A DNA stretch of 64,000 nt, taken from positions 7,161,501 through 7,225,500 of the forward strand of contig NC_058511.1 in assembly GCF_020382885.2 (NCBI RefSeq), given 5' to 3'. A program made the translations under genes and the position numbers. The stretch comes from Scatophagus argus (taxonomy: Eukaryota; Chordata; Actinopteri; Scatophagidae). A model generated the notes under the pieces. The model searched no databases and was not told where the DNA came from. It saw nothing but the letters and a program-made list of their open reading frames with translations. The first letter of the stretch is position 1, and every line of letters starts with the position of its first letter. Below, in pieces: positions 22,801-30,011 of the stretch.

Positions 22801-24378
22801 TTTGTCAGCAAGCTCAGATAAAATTTATAAATTCATCAATGAATATGAAAACAACCTTATAGTGTCAGACTCACTTACATCATTCTGCAGAGTGAAACAC
22901 AGACATTCGACTGTAGGAACAAGAAGAAAAACATATTTTTTGCCTGGAGGTAAACCTGGCATACAAACTAACTTCCAACATCTGCCCGCATATGCTTTAT
23001 TTGAAAGACAGTCGACGTGTATGTTTTGTTAGGGTAAATGCGCATTATATATACAAATACATGTATACAGACCCAGATTTGTGCTTGTATACACTTTACT
23101 GCAGTGTTCTATATTTGTTGTTCAGAAACTAAGCAGCACAGTCGGAGCTTCACTCTGCCACAACAGGTTTAACATTACCTGTTCCATTTAATGCATACAC
23201 TCATTATCTTTTAATGAAGAGAGTCCAAATGATGACACACAGCAGCCTCAAATGTCAACTGGCTGTCAAATATGTGAGCTGCTCGCTTGACCTCAGGCTA
23301 ATCATGTCAATTCAATCAATCAATTTGATCTTGCACTTTTTCAACAGCGAGCGAAGAACAAATTGGCTAGTAAATCTATAAATCTGAAAGTTGTGTTTCA
23401 ATAAACAAAAGCTGCTTGAGAGAAATGTTTCCTCCGTACTCTTCAAATTGGTCAGAAACAGTCTCGTTGTGTTTTTTAAGTAGACCAGGCCTGCATGAAC
23501 AGGGTTTGGACATTATAGTTTGAAATTACATGCAGATGCTTCTGCGTTAGTAAAGTGACACTGCTGTACTACTTGCTGAACCACGAGCGTGGGGAGGGAG
23601 GAGGGAGCTCAAAATTCCTGCATTTAGTTTAGCAGCTGAAGGCAACAAAGAGACCGTATCCAAAGAAACTTTTCCAGGGGAAATGACGCACCGACTGTGT
23701 GGGTTTCAAAGCCTGTTGAATTCAGTTTTTGGTCTTCCAAAACTGCCTGCTCTTGTTTCGCTTGGCGGGCAGCTCAAGTCAGTCTTTCCATGCTGCTGAG
23801 ACGAGAAATTTAACTCTTTAAGTACTTTTGTCTTGGTAATCTTTTTTTTTTTAATCAACTGAAGGAGCTGGAGATCAAGATGAGTTAACAAAAGACTTTT
23901 TTCCCCACTTTCCCATATGACGCGGTCCTCTCTGCCTGTAGGTGTGGGAGTGGCCTTGGCAATTAATATTTTAAATTAAAAAATAATTGCCTACCTGTTC
24001 TTGTTGGGTGTTATGTCTGACATTTAGGTTAACGGTCATGTTATGCCTGTAGTGTTAGGGGCTTATTACTGTTATTACTTATTATTGTTATTACTTATTA
24101 CTACTGTGTTTTTACGTGAGATGGAACAGGTACGGGGATATAATTTCCCTCTTTAATCTAATTTGAAGAGGTTTTCTGACAGCCCGCACACTCGAGGTCA
24201 ATGGTCTAACAGGTTTCGACACAAACCTCCGCTCCATAAGACCAAAACAAACAGGCAACTGAACGCTTCGTAGTGTCATCCAGTTCACTCCTCAAACAGC
24301 CCATCGACGGCAAACAAAAAAACCCCACAAGCAACAGTTCATTCAGTTCTGACATTCAGAGAGCTGAGGTCTTACCAT
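1720..24378 (-). CDS. crybg1: crybg1 (AIM1), whole gene: large non-lens beta/gamma-crystallin protein
   Basis: Complete coding region on the - strand, read from exons 24376-24378 (start codon), 20121-21487, 16063-19582, 15726-15905, 13648-13766, 12797-12938, 12411-12550, 10996-11122, 10637-10672, 9947-10107, 9652-9775, 8621-8766, 7148-7274, 6612-6641, 6381-6493, 5778-5910, 4828-4967, 3635-3758, 2964-3122, 2708-2864 and 1720-1808. The lengths sum to 2,379 codons with consistent phases. Residues 1-1690 are a disordered Ser/Lys/Glu-rich region with the family motif IADKISLFE near 475-483. Residues 1691-2244 are six beta/gamma-crystallin domains. Residues 2245-2378 are a ricin-B-type trefoil with QIW, LWS and QRW positions. 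Mammalian CRYBG1/AIM1 is reported to associate with actin and restrain cell migration. No other gene was recognised in the introns; the largest are 21488-24375 and 13767-15725. The start codon is the least certain part. Confidence 0.93.
2434..2643. mobile_element. hAT-type MITE with perfect 8-bp target duplication
   Basis: A 210-base element in the last crybg1 intron. It begins CAGTGATTCTCAAC and ends with the imperfect inverse GTTAGGAAACACTT. It is flanked on both sides by TTCTAAAC (2426-2433 and 2644-2651). The 8-bp duplication and CAGTG-type ends are typical of hAT elements. It has no coding capacity, so it is a nonautonomous copy. The interior holds a GC-rich segment and a second CTTTCTAAA-like string near the right end. 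Confidence 0.85.
2708..2864 (-). CDS. crybg1: crybg1 ricin-B-type trefoil, second exon
   Basis: Opens [18 protein letters not shown], includes [15 protein letters not shown], and ends NLVLEIK plus one base. Acceptor TTGTGTTTCCAG; donor GTGAGC. Read through without splicing, the frame would stop seven codons after IK; the spliced form restores the expected third trefoil lobe. Confidence 0.92.
2964..3122 (-). CDS. crybg1: crybg1 ricin-B-type trefoil, first exon
   Basis: A phase 0-0 exon of 53 codons. It opens [18 protein letters not shown], contains [15 protein letters not shown], and starts the C-terminal beta-trefoil, whose QxW-type repeat is represented by QIW. Acceptor TTTCTGAGCAG; donor GTGCCTGTGCC. 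Confidence 0.92.
3635..3758 (-). CDS. crybg1: crybg1 crystallin domain 6, second Greek key
   Basis: Opens [19 protein letters not shown] and ends [12 protein letters not shown] in phase 0. This is the twelfth and last Greek key. Acceptor GTTACCAG; donor GTAAGCCC. Confidence 0.92.
4828..4967 (-). CDS. crybg1: crybg1 crystallin domain 6, first Greek key
   Basis: Opens [20 protein letters not shown] and ends VQSVLVEGG in phase 2. The Greek-key signature is weaker here ([11 protein letters not shown]), as expected for the last domain. Acceptor CACCCGGCAG; donor GTGAGTAT. Confidence 0.9.
5778..5910 (-). CDS. crybg1: crybg1 crystallin domain 5, second Greek key
   Basis: Opens [19 protein letters not shown] and ends ILSLQTVGF in phase 0. 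Acceptor GATTTTCAG; donor GTATGTTTTG. Confidence 0.92.
6381..6493 (-). CDS. crybg1: crybg1 crystallin domain 5, first Greek key
   Basis: Opens [18 protein letters not shown] and ends SCKVLAG in phase 2, completing a Ser codon with the next exon. Acceptor GTGTGCCTCAG; donor GTTAGTGAA. Confidence 0.92.
6612..6641 (-). CDS. crybg1: crybg1 30-base microexon (domain 5 linker strand)
   Basis: Ten codons, [10 protein letters not shown], between acceptor CCTTTCAG and donor GTAGGTCTG. Phase 0 at both ends, joining VMPVVL to [11 protein letters not shown]. It is the counterpart of the 36-base microexon of domain 3. Confidence 0.85.
7148..7274 (-). CDS. crybg1: crybg1 crystallin domain 4, second Greek key
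   Basis: Opens [19 protein letters not shown], continues [16 protein letters not shown], and ends VMPVVL in phase 0. Donor GTAAGTGC. A short GA-rich run lies in the flanking intron by the acceptor. Confidence 0.93.
7275..8620 (-). other. crybg1 intron, nothing recognised
   Basis: About 1.35 kb between domain 3 and 4 exons, AT-rich in its middle. No exon, repeat family or RNA gene was recognised; short open frames have no coding bias. Confidence 0.5.
8621..8766 (-). CDS. crybg1: crybg1 crystallin domain 4, first Greek key
   Basis: Opens [20 protein letters not shown] and ends HSIDVIDGV in phase 2. Same layout as domain 2. Acceptor CTGCTGCAG; donor GTGAGTGA. Confidence 0.9.
9652..9775 (-). 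CDS. crybg1: crybg1 crystallin domain 3, second Greek key
   Basis: Opens [19 protein letters not shown], continues [12 protein letters not shown], and ends LRPILS in phase 0. The aromatic/acidic/Gly spacing and the DW motif before the last strand are typical of the family. Donor GTGAGTACC. Confidence 0.93.
9947..10107 (-). CDS. crybg1: crybg1 crystallin domain 3, first Greek key
   Basis: Opens [20 protein letters not shown] and ends SLKIIGGL in phase 2. It has an insert of about a dozen residues ([16 protein letters not shown]) in the loop. Acceptor CTATGACAG; donor GTGAGTCC. Confidence 0.92.
10637..10672 (-). CDS. crybg1: crybg1 36-base microexon (domain 3 linker strand)
   Basis: Twelve codons, [12 protein letters not shown], between acceptor CTTCCAG and donor GTAGAATTG. 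It is phase 0 at both ends and supplies the linker strand before [11 protein letters not shown]. The equivalent position in domain 5 is also a microexon. Frame continuity and the homologous layout support it. Confidence 0.85.
10996..11122 (-). CDS. crybg1: crybg1 crystallin domain 2, second Greek key
   Basis: Opens [19 protein letters not shown] and ends GSLRPLKI, a textbook second Greek key. The donor is GTGCGTATT, slightly off consensus. Ends in phase 0 before a microexon. Confidence 0.92.
11123..12410 (-). other. crybg1 intron with CT microsatellite
   Basis: About 1.3 kb between domain 2 exons. It holds a pure CT run (12167-12192) that reads GA on the gene strand. Nothing else was recognised. 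Confidence 0.5.
12167..12192. repeat. (CT)n microsatellite
   Basis: An uninterrupted CT run of about 13 units within a crybg1 intron. Confidence 0.9.
12411..12550 (-). CDS. crybg1: crybg1 crystallin domain 2, first Greek key
   Basis: Opens [19 protein letters not shown] and ends [11 protein letters not shown] in phase 2. This is a linker strand plus first Greek key, with the same phase pattern as the other domains. Donor GTAAGTATG; acceptor CACTGTAG. Confidence 0.9.
12797..12938 (-). CDS. crybg1: crybg1 crystallin domain 1, second Greek key
   Basis: The peptide opens [19 protein letters not shown] and ends SIRLAVW, a standard second Greek key with the conserved Trp at the split codon. Acceptor CTACAG; donor GTGAGTGCACC. 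Ends in phase 0. Confidence 0.93.
13648..13766 (-). CDS. crybg1: crybg1 crystallin domain 1, first Greek key
   Basis: The exon opens [17 protein letters not shown], the typical first strand of a beta/gamma-crystallin Greek key (aromatic, acidic, small residues and Gly spacing). It ends KVIRG in phase 2 just before the conserved Trp of the second key. Donor GTAAGTAGC; acceptor CTCCACACAG. Confidence 0.92.
13767..15725 (-). other. crybg1 intron between linker and first crystallin exon
   Basis: About 2 kb, AT-rich, with a short TTA run near 15353-15371. This intron separates the disordered N-terminal half from the folded half. I saw no further exon in it. Confidence 0.5.
15726..15905 (-). CDS. 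crybg1: crybg1 proline-rich linker exon
   Basis: A phase 0-0 exon of 60 codons between acceptor TTTACACATCAG and donor GTAAGTGTGC. It encodes a Pro-rich linker ([18 protein letters not shown] onward, ending EGILNKK) leading into the first crystallin domain. Because it is in-frame at both ends it could be skipped without frameshift. Confidence 0.8.
15993..16023. repeat. four-copy octamer tandem repeat beside a splice donor
   Basis: TTCATGTA/G units repeat four times with an 8-base period. They lie in the short intron 15906-16062, about 40 bases from the donor of the giant exon. Confidence 0.75.
16063..19582 (-). CDS. crybg1: crybg1 giant exon (disordered region, main part)
   Basis: A 3,520-base exon is open throughout, from acceptor ATACACAG to donor GTTAGTTTATC, and encodes residues 457-1630. 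Near its start the peptide reads [14 protein letters not shown] then [10 protein letters not shown], a short motif conserved in CRYBG1-type proteins. Shortly after comes a basic helix-like stretch, [15 protein letters not shown]. The middle is Ser/Thr/Glu/Lys-rich and probably disordered. Toward the end there is a more ordered-looking part with [40 protein letters not shown] and a Pro-rich linker. The exon ends in phase 0 (KVTPE). Confidence 0.93.
19583..20120 (-). other. intron between the two giant crybg1 exons
   Basis: 538 bases of AT-rich intron. Nothing recognised beyond the splice sites. Confidence 0.5.
20121..21487 (-). CDS. crybg1: crybg1 large N-terminal exon (disordered region, first part)
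   Basis: A single 1,367-base open frame between acceptor TTTTAG and donor GTAAGTCTTC. It starts [11 protein letters not shown], followed closely by a compact aromatic/basic segment [14 protein letters not shown]. The rest is Ser/Glu/Lys/Gln-rich low-complexity sequence with no fold I recognise. It ends in phase 2, and the split Arg codon is completed by the next exon. The exon carries acidic runs (WEEEEEQ) and basic runs ([16 protein letters not shown]). It is the residue 2-457 part of the protein. Two-exon encoding of a long disordered N-terminus fits the CRYBG1 family. Confidence 0.88.
21488..24375 (-). other. crybg1 first intron (as modelled)
   Basis: About 2.9 kb. It includes a possible retroposon scrap at 22590-22815 (see the separate entry). 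No coding exon was recognised; a block at 21960-22270 is somewhat GC-richer but has no clear gene content. Confidence 0.5.
22590..22815 (-). mobile_element. possible non-LTR retroposon scrap with NPGP string
   Basis: On the - strand a 60-codon open stretch contains [12 protein letters not shown] (22737-22772). SG-x-E-x-NPGP strings of this kind recur in the N-terminal part of some CR1/L2-like and related non-LTR retrotransposon proteins. Nothing else of a retrotransposon (reverse transcriptase or endonuclease motifs) is visible nearby, so this is a weak call and could be chance. Confidence 0.25.
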
Positions 24379-24504
24379 TACTACAGCGTTTCTCCTGCCT
24401 TCTCGGCTGTTTCGGGAAGTCGACGGCAGCCCGCAGCAGCAGCAGCAGCAGAAGCCCTCATGAGAACGAAGCCTTTCAGAGCGCCTCAGTGAGGTAACCT
24501 GTCC
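24376..24504 (-). CDS. crybg1: crybg1 exon with proposed start codon at its 3' edge
   Basis: The donor GTAAGACC directly follows an ATG (24376-24378). Splicing to the next exon gives M then [11 protein letters not shown], a sensible N-terminus. However, the whole 129-base exon is open in the same frame (43 codons, including six consecutive Cys encoded by a CTG/TGC run). Its right edge at 24504 is preceded on the - strand by a good pyrimidine tract and TTTGCAG. Translation could therefore begin further upstream, at an in-frame ATG in unspliced sequence near 24537 or in an unseen exon. I prefer the ATG at the splice edge, with the remainder as 5' UTR. Confidence 0.5.
24434..24453. repeat. short (AGC)n triplet run in the crybg1 first exon
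   Basis: Six CAG/AGC units. In the open frame of the - strand it would encode consecutive Cys; in the preferred model it is 5' UTR. Confidence 0.8.
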
Positions 24505-27296
24505 CTGCAAAGACAAAACAGGACAGTCTGCACCCACGCTGCCTAATTAATATTTAGTACGCTCTTAAATGAAAAAATATCCAGGCTAACTCTCTTATCG
24601 CCAGATTGTTGTCATAATGAATGTTGCTTTTGAAGTGTTTTTTTTTTCCTTCTTATGTTAATGAGGGCTGATGTGGAATCTGCCCCAGCCAGGTAACACA
24701 CCCCGAAGCGTGAAGCACCGTGACACAGCAGCCAGCTTTTGGCTTTATTGTGCAATTATGGGTAGAGATCCTAACAGTTAACAAGTAGGCACAGACTGGT
24801 GGTTTACTTTCAGAGTTGTAAGATATGTCCAGAGACACTGTTGTCCTTGAACTTTCCTTTCCCCCCGCCTTCCTTGACTCACGCGTGTTTCTTTGTCACT
24901 TGTGGTTTGTGGTTGATTTATCCTCTCTCTGCTGGGGGTGTCTAAGCATGGCCTTTAATCTGACCCAAGATCCCTTAAAACCAAATGAAAAGTGCACCAC
25001 ACAGAAGCACGAGCATCTCTCTATCTGCCTGTCTCATTGCCATGACTAATTAATGTGCCACAGAAGCTGAAACCTGTCTCATTCTCCATGCTATGAAAAA
25101 TTTACACGTTGCCTTTACTTTCACACAGCAAAACGCACGGGGTGGTAGGGCGCAATGTTTCCTGCAGGTTTTTAGATTTTACACATTCAACTGTGCCAAT
25201 GTTTGGAGACAACATATGAAAATTATACCACTTGTCACTCACCCACTCAGATGAGTGGATGTTTAGTTTTACTTGTTTGGAGATAATTAAACAGGTAGCT
25301 AATTTTGGGAAAGTACAGACATGTTAAACAGCACCATAAATTCTTATCCTTTTCTGCAACTTCACTAATTAAGCTGGATTGTAAAGATTTGCTCCAGAGC
25401 TTAGTGCACTGACAATGCAGATGTGCTGGGGATGAATCACACCTTCTGCTTTACTGAGCAACTTTTATAGATGGTGGTTATAATACGCAGTGAAATGTTG
25501 GCGTTGCCCTATGCACCATGGATTGTTTTCAGCACTGCCCTGTGACACAGCGCTTCAGACATGTTCGCTTACCTGGCAGGTGCTTACTACAAGCACTCTC
25601 CTTTTGTTCCAGAGCTCCACTGTGTAAACAGCTGCTGGCTTTGTTGTTGTTGAGGGAGAGAAGAAGAGTTACTCATTACGTGGGTCCAACTAGATTTTCC
25701 TGGTGCAGTACGAGAGCTGAATACAAGACTTGATACAAAACTGTGAAGTTAGAATGATGCATTTGTTAGCTTTATTGTCCTGTTGTGAGTGCGGTTCCTC
25801 CGTGATCTGTCAAATAGGATTGCAACTGTGTAAAAAGGATTTGTGCTTTAGAGCCGACCAGTTTAGAATAAATTATGTTCAGTGTAAGAGCACTTCTGTA
25901 TAATAAGTATGGGCAAAGGCTCTGACGCTGTGAAGTGTGACCAGTGATTGATTCTTGCTTTAATGAGGCACCTCACACAATGGTAACCAATGAAAAATAA
26001 CAGTACGAAGGGAAATTCTTTAAATTTCCCTTCGTACTGTTATCCCTTCAGAGATAAATAAAGGAATTCTGATGTCAAGCTTAACAACACATTTTTATCT
26101 TTGATTGGTAAAATACAGAAAACGCTCTTCAGTGCAACAATTTAAAGACATATGAATGGTTATCTTCAAATGGAAGCCATCAGAAATTTGACAGGTGCTT
26201 TTCAGGATCTCATTAGGTTCTTATGAAACAATAAGAAGAAAGCCATAAAATACTCAAGAACTACTGTGAGTACGTTCTACACTTTTAAAATCCTCTTAAT
26301 GGAATAAATGGCCCGAGTCCCTCTCCTTCGTGCCAGTGAACACTCACTGCATATGAGCTGGTGCAGTGAGTCATCGGCTGTATCAGTTAGACTGTATTTA
26401 TTATCTGCACCTCGCATCTCAGATCTTTCTACCCCACTGAAGTACCACACTAACCCTCAGACAGCACATTACCACCGTCAGTCGTGTTGTCTGACAAGAG
26501 GGCTGGCTCTTAAGCACAATGTTTTGACTTGAGAATGAGATGAGATTTGTTAAATTTATCTAAATCATGTAACTGGCATTGAGTAAACAATAAATGTTTA
26601 GTGCAGGATCAAGACCATTTAATAAAGGCTATCAACAGGGCATTTATCCTAAATGCCTGTCTCTTTTTAAGTGCTTATCCTTGAAATAGCAATTACTTTT
26701 GCCTTGTTATTCTGTAACATGCTCCTTGTTCATATTATGGCAGAAAAAGTGCTAGATTACCATACAGTATGTTGTTTTTCTTGTCACCAAATACGTAGTT
26801 ACCATTTGACTGGTATTTTTAACATCCAGCAAGTCCCAGAGAATTTTCTCCATCAGCAAAACATCATTGTTTTCCTTTCTCCCTCCTCCGTTAGTCCCCC
26901 ATAGCTGCTCAATTGTTAAGGTGTCATTGCAGCTCACCATCTGTCGGTACATCGCCTAGAGAGACTGCTTTAGGCCATTTAGGAGACACAGCAAATGGCA
27001 GATTTAGCATTGAATTGATATAACTCCACCGCCCCACCCACTGGTCGGTGATGCTCACTACACCCTTTGAGGCCAGCCCCCACCGGCAAAATTAGAATTG
27101 GAAAAGACTGTTCAGAGCTTGACTGCCCGGGCATGTGGTGCCTGGATTTGACAACAAGCCTTTCCTGTTTTATGCTAAAGGCACATATGGATAGACTGGG
27201 TGTGAATACACTTAAATGAGCTAAATGTGCTAAAAGAGAAAGAGAGAGATTACTGACAGTCACACACAAACCGTTTTCTCTCTAATTTGTTTTCAG
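24505..27296. other. intergenic, crybg1 upstream flank
   Basis: About 2.8 kb upstream of the crybg1 first exon. The crybg1 promoter must lie here or inside the modelled first exon region, but no TATA box or CpG island is evident by eye. A perfect palindrome lies at 25997-26043. No exon was recognised. Confidence 0.5.
25997..26043. repeat. perfect inverted repeat (21-bp arms, 5-base loop)
   Basis: Arms 25997-26017 and 26023-26043 are exact reverse complements around the loop CTTTA. The right arm runs into a string reading CCCTTCAGAGATAAATAAAG, which resembles the tail of teleost retroposons. It could be a small foldback element or the joined ends of a degraded transposon; no target duplication was identified. 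Confidence 0.85.
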
Positions 27297-27451
27297 CTTT
27301 GTTTTCTTTGGGACTGCACATTGGACGCAGTTTGACTGAACACCCCCTCATTCTGAGGACCAACAAGACCGTGATTCACTGCAGCTCCCACATTTCTCGC
27401 CAAGCCAGTCAGTCCTACATCACCAAGGCGACCACCTCCAGTGATGTGTAA
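27297..27451 (+). CDS. possible terminal exon of an unidentified gene
   Basis: A good acceptor (TTTGTTTTCAG, ending 27296) is followed by 50 open codons and TAA. The peptide begins LFSLGLHIGRSLTEHPL, includes a TNKTVIHCSSHISRQAS stretch, and ends SYITKATTSSDV. The second half uses mostly C/G-ending codons, and the last three residues fit a class I PDZ ligand (S-x-V). I do not recognise the protein and see no partner exon upstream on the + strand, so it may be a relic, an isolated exon of a gene with distant exons, or a conserved noncoding block. The opposite strand is also open across most of it, which weakens the case. Confidence 0.3.
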
Positions 27452-28875
27452 ATGGTTTCATTTTGAAGTTCTGCCATTCAGAAATTAGGGAATTGGCGAT
27501 TTCGTGTAGTGAAAACGATTCAGGTACACTTTCTACAGTGCTCGCTGCAGTTCTCCTGTCACGTCACCCACTGGAAAGAAGTGTCCTGCAGGCACTTACA
27601 AGACCCCACATGCTTTATGATGAACCTCAGCATTTGTTAGCATTTACATTGCATAACCTCAGAGATTCACCTGCTGCCCACATGAAGTCTTAACTGCCTC
27701 ACTCTGCTGCTTGTACTTTAGAGATGACAGCAGCCACACTATGGACTGAAGTCTCAAAAGCTTTTTTTTTTTAAAATACTTCACTGACAGAACAAGGACT
27801 GAACAACACTTTTAAGCATTCAGCTGCACTGGTTAAGTGACTTTCCTCAGCACAAAGACATAAATATAGTGAAATGAATTTGTGCTGCATGGTATTCTGT
27901 GCTTAGTAAGATGGAAGCAATTAAATGGTTGGAAAAAAATTTTACATGGTCTGTTTAATACCAGGTGAGCTTTATAACTTGTCTCCCTATGGTGCTATTC
28001 CCCCAAGTCATTCTAAATGATATTTCATCAAACAGAAAATAATTCATTTCTACGGTCCTTACTGGTGGGCATAGAAAAAAATAATACACAATTGCATATA
28101 TATATTAATAATATTCCCTGCAAATAATTCTGGGGAGCTAACTAACAACGTCTGTTCCTAAATGCTGGCCTGTTAACGAACCAGAGATAAGTCAGCAGAC
28201 GAGAGCTGACCGATTGTCTGGATATTTATTTTCCTCAGCATGGCAGAAGAAAAGAACTAATGGGTTGTTTGTCAAAATCTGTGTGACTTGATATGTGGAG
28301 TCGGTGTCAAGTTAATGCTGATATCTCATCTGGTATTCCGAGCACTTTCTTCCATCAGCTAAATATAGGCTACATAGCTCAGGCATTTGCTGATAAGTGA
28401 CATTAATGGTTAGTAATGTTCCTTTGTATAATCACCACCTGACACGGCTCAAGGTAAATTAATCTATCTCGACTGTAGATTTCCGAGATTTCCACATGCA
28501 TAAAGACACAGACAAGCAGTGTGCATCTTTCTACGTCTCATGGCTCAGCTCTTTTCTAAAATCAAAGACGATGCCAACACGTTTTAAGGACTTTTCCGAA
28601 ATGAACTTTAATCTGAAAACTTCGTAAAGAATTTGTGCACAGTTTTGGTCGCCACCAATGTTGACACCATGGTTATGGCTTTGAGTTAGATGATGGGTTT
28701 GCCACTCAGAATGACAGCTTTCACATTAAATTTAGTAATATAAAATATTGATTACAGCAGATTCGAGTAATTTCATATTATTTTTATTTCTGAAAAGCTT
28801 GTAATTGGAAATCTGAGAGCGTTCTTGTTTTATATCTAAGAGAAGCCACACTACAGTTCAATTCCAAAATCAGGC
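27452..28875. other. intergenic, nothing recognised
   Basis: About 1.4 kb of AT-rich sequence between the possible exon and the mrap2 3' end. No repeat family, RNA gene or exon was recognised. Confidence 0.5.
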
Positions 28876-28881
28876 TTTATT
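28876..28881 (-). terminator. candidate poly(A) signal of mrap2
   Basis: TTTATT on the + strand (AATAAA on the gene strand) lies about 640 bases beyond the mrap2 stop codon, giving a plausible 3' UTR. Inferred from position only. Confidence 0.45.
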
Positions 28882-29521
28882 TGAACAATCAAAATCATTT
28901 CTAATCTAACTCTAACTCTGTCTACAAAAGTCTTTCACATTGTCATCAAAGGTTTTCTACCCTGTAAAAGAAAAATATGCTTTTGATATTATGCTACCAA
29001 TTACATGGTCAAAGTACACTTCACCATTCAGAGAGCATTTCACTGTAGAACAGAAATAACCGAATTCCGTGCTCTTCATCTAACTAGGATTTGTGTCCTG
29101 TTAAAGAGATAAAGTCCATTGTCCAAAACTGCAGAAGCCCACAAGACAGTGATAATAGTGGAATGAATTGTACAAAGCATCTCCCCGTGGTAACCCCACT
29201 GACCTCTCATTCTCCTGTGTGGAAAGCCATCCAGTCCAGGTGCTGCCGTATCCAATTCAGAGAAGTGCTTAAAGTAAAAGGCACCAGTAATGAACCAATT
29301 TTATCCTCGGGAAATCTGAAAATGTTCGCCATCTTTCGTGCTCTGTTTCTTGTTGATCTGAATGTATGCTTGTTGCAAAGGGCTGGAAGGGCTCTGGTGC
29401 TGTAGGTGAGCAGCAAGGGAATATGTGTCACCCTGTGAGGTCGTGAAAAACCCTGTGAAAAGAAAGCAAATAACATTACAATACCACTATGTCAATGGCT
29501 GTGATCTCTACAGAAACAGCC

Positions 29522-30011
29522 TCAGCGGATGTCACAGTGAGCATCCTGTGAGTGAGACTGGCGCTCCAGTACGACGGACGGCTCGTACAGCAGATCATCC
29601 TCTCCGAGAGCCGAACTGTGCTCCAAGTTCACAAAGTTGGGGATGTTGAAATGGGAAAAGAAGGCACATTCTTTGTCTGTGTTACTCTCCTCTGTTAGTC
29701 CATTGAGACTTCGGTGTCCCCCGTCTTCCTCAACATCCTCTTCCGTCTCATCCATCCCAGAGGAGCTGGTGCCTCTGGGCTGTTTGCAGGTACCCTGCTG
29801 GACTTGGGCCCTGGCGTGCTTTCCAACCATCTTGTCTTCTGGTTTTCCCTTCCCCTGGCCCTGATCCTCCTCATTGATGTAGAAATGGAAATATGATCGA
29901 GACTCCGCTAGTAACGGACGAGAGAAAGCTTTGTCATTTTCATCCTGGGGACCATTGATGTCTACCAGACAGCTCCCCGGCCGATGACGCTTTTCAGCAG
30001 AATCGGGGTGT
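29522..30011 (-). CDS. mrap2: mrap2 last coding exon
   Basis: 490 bases from acceptor TTCTTAACAG to the stop. Begins HPDSAEKRHRPGSCLVD after the split codon. Carries the conserved ESRSYFHFYINEE and IPNFVN motifs and an acidic stretch (ETEEDVEEDGG). Confidence 0.94.

Noticed and set aside
27297..27451. Reverse-strand reading of the unassigned exon-like block
   Set aside because: It is open but rich in Gly/Val/Asn with no motif, no start context and no splice support; the + strand reading has a proper acceptor and stop. I kept only the + strand as a weak candidate.
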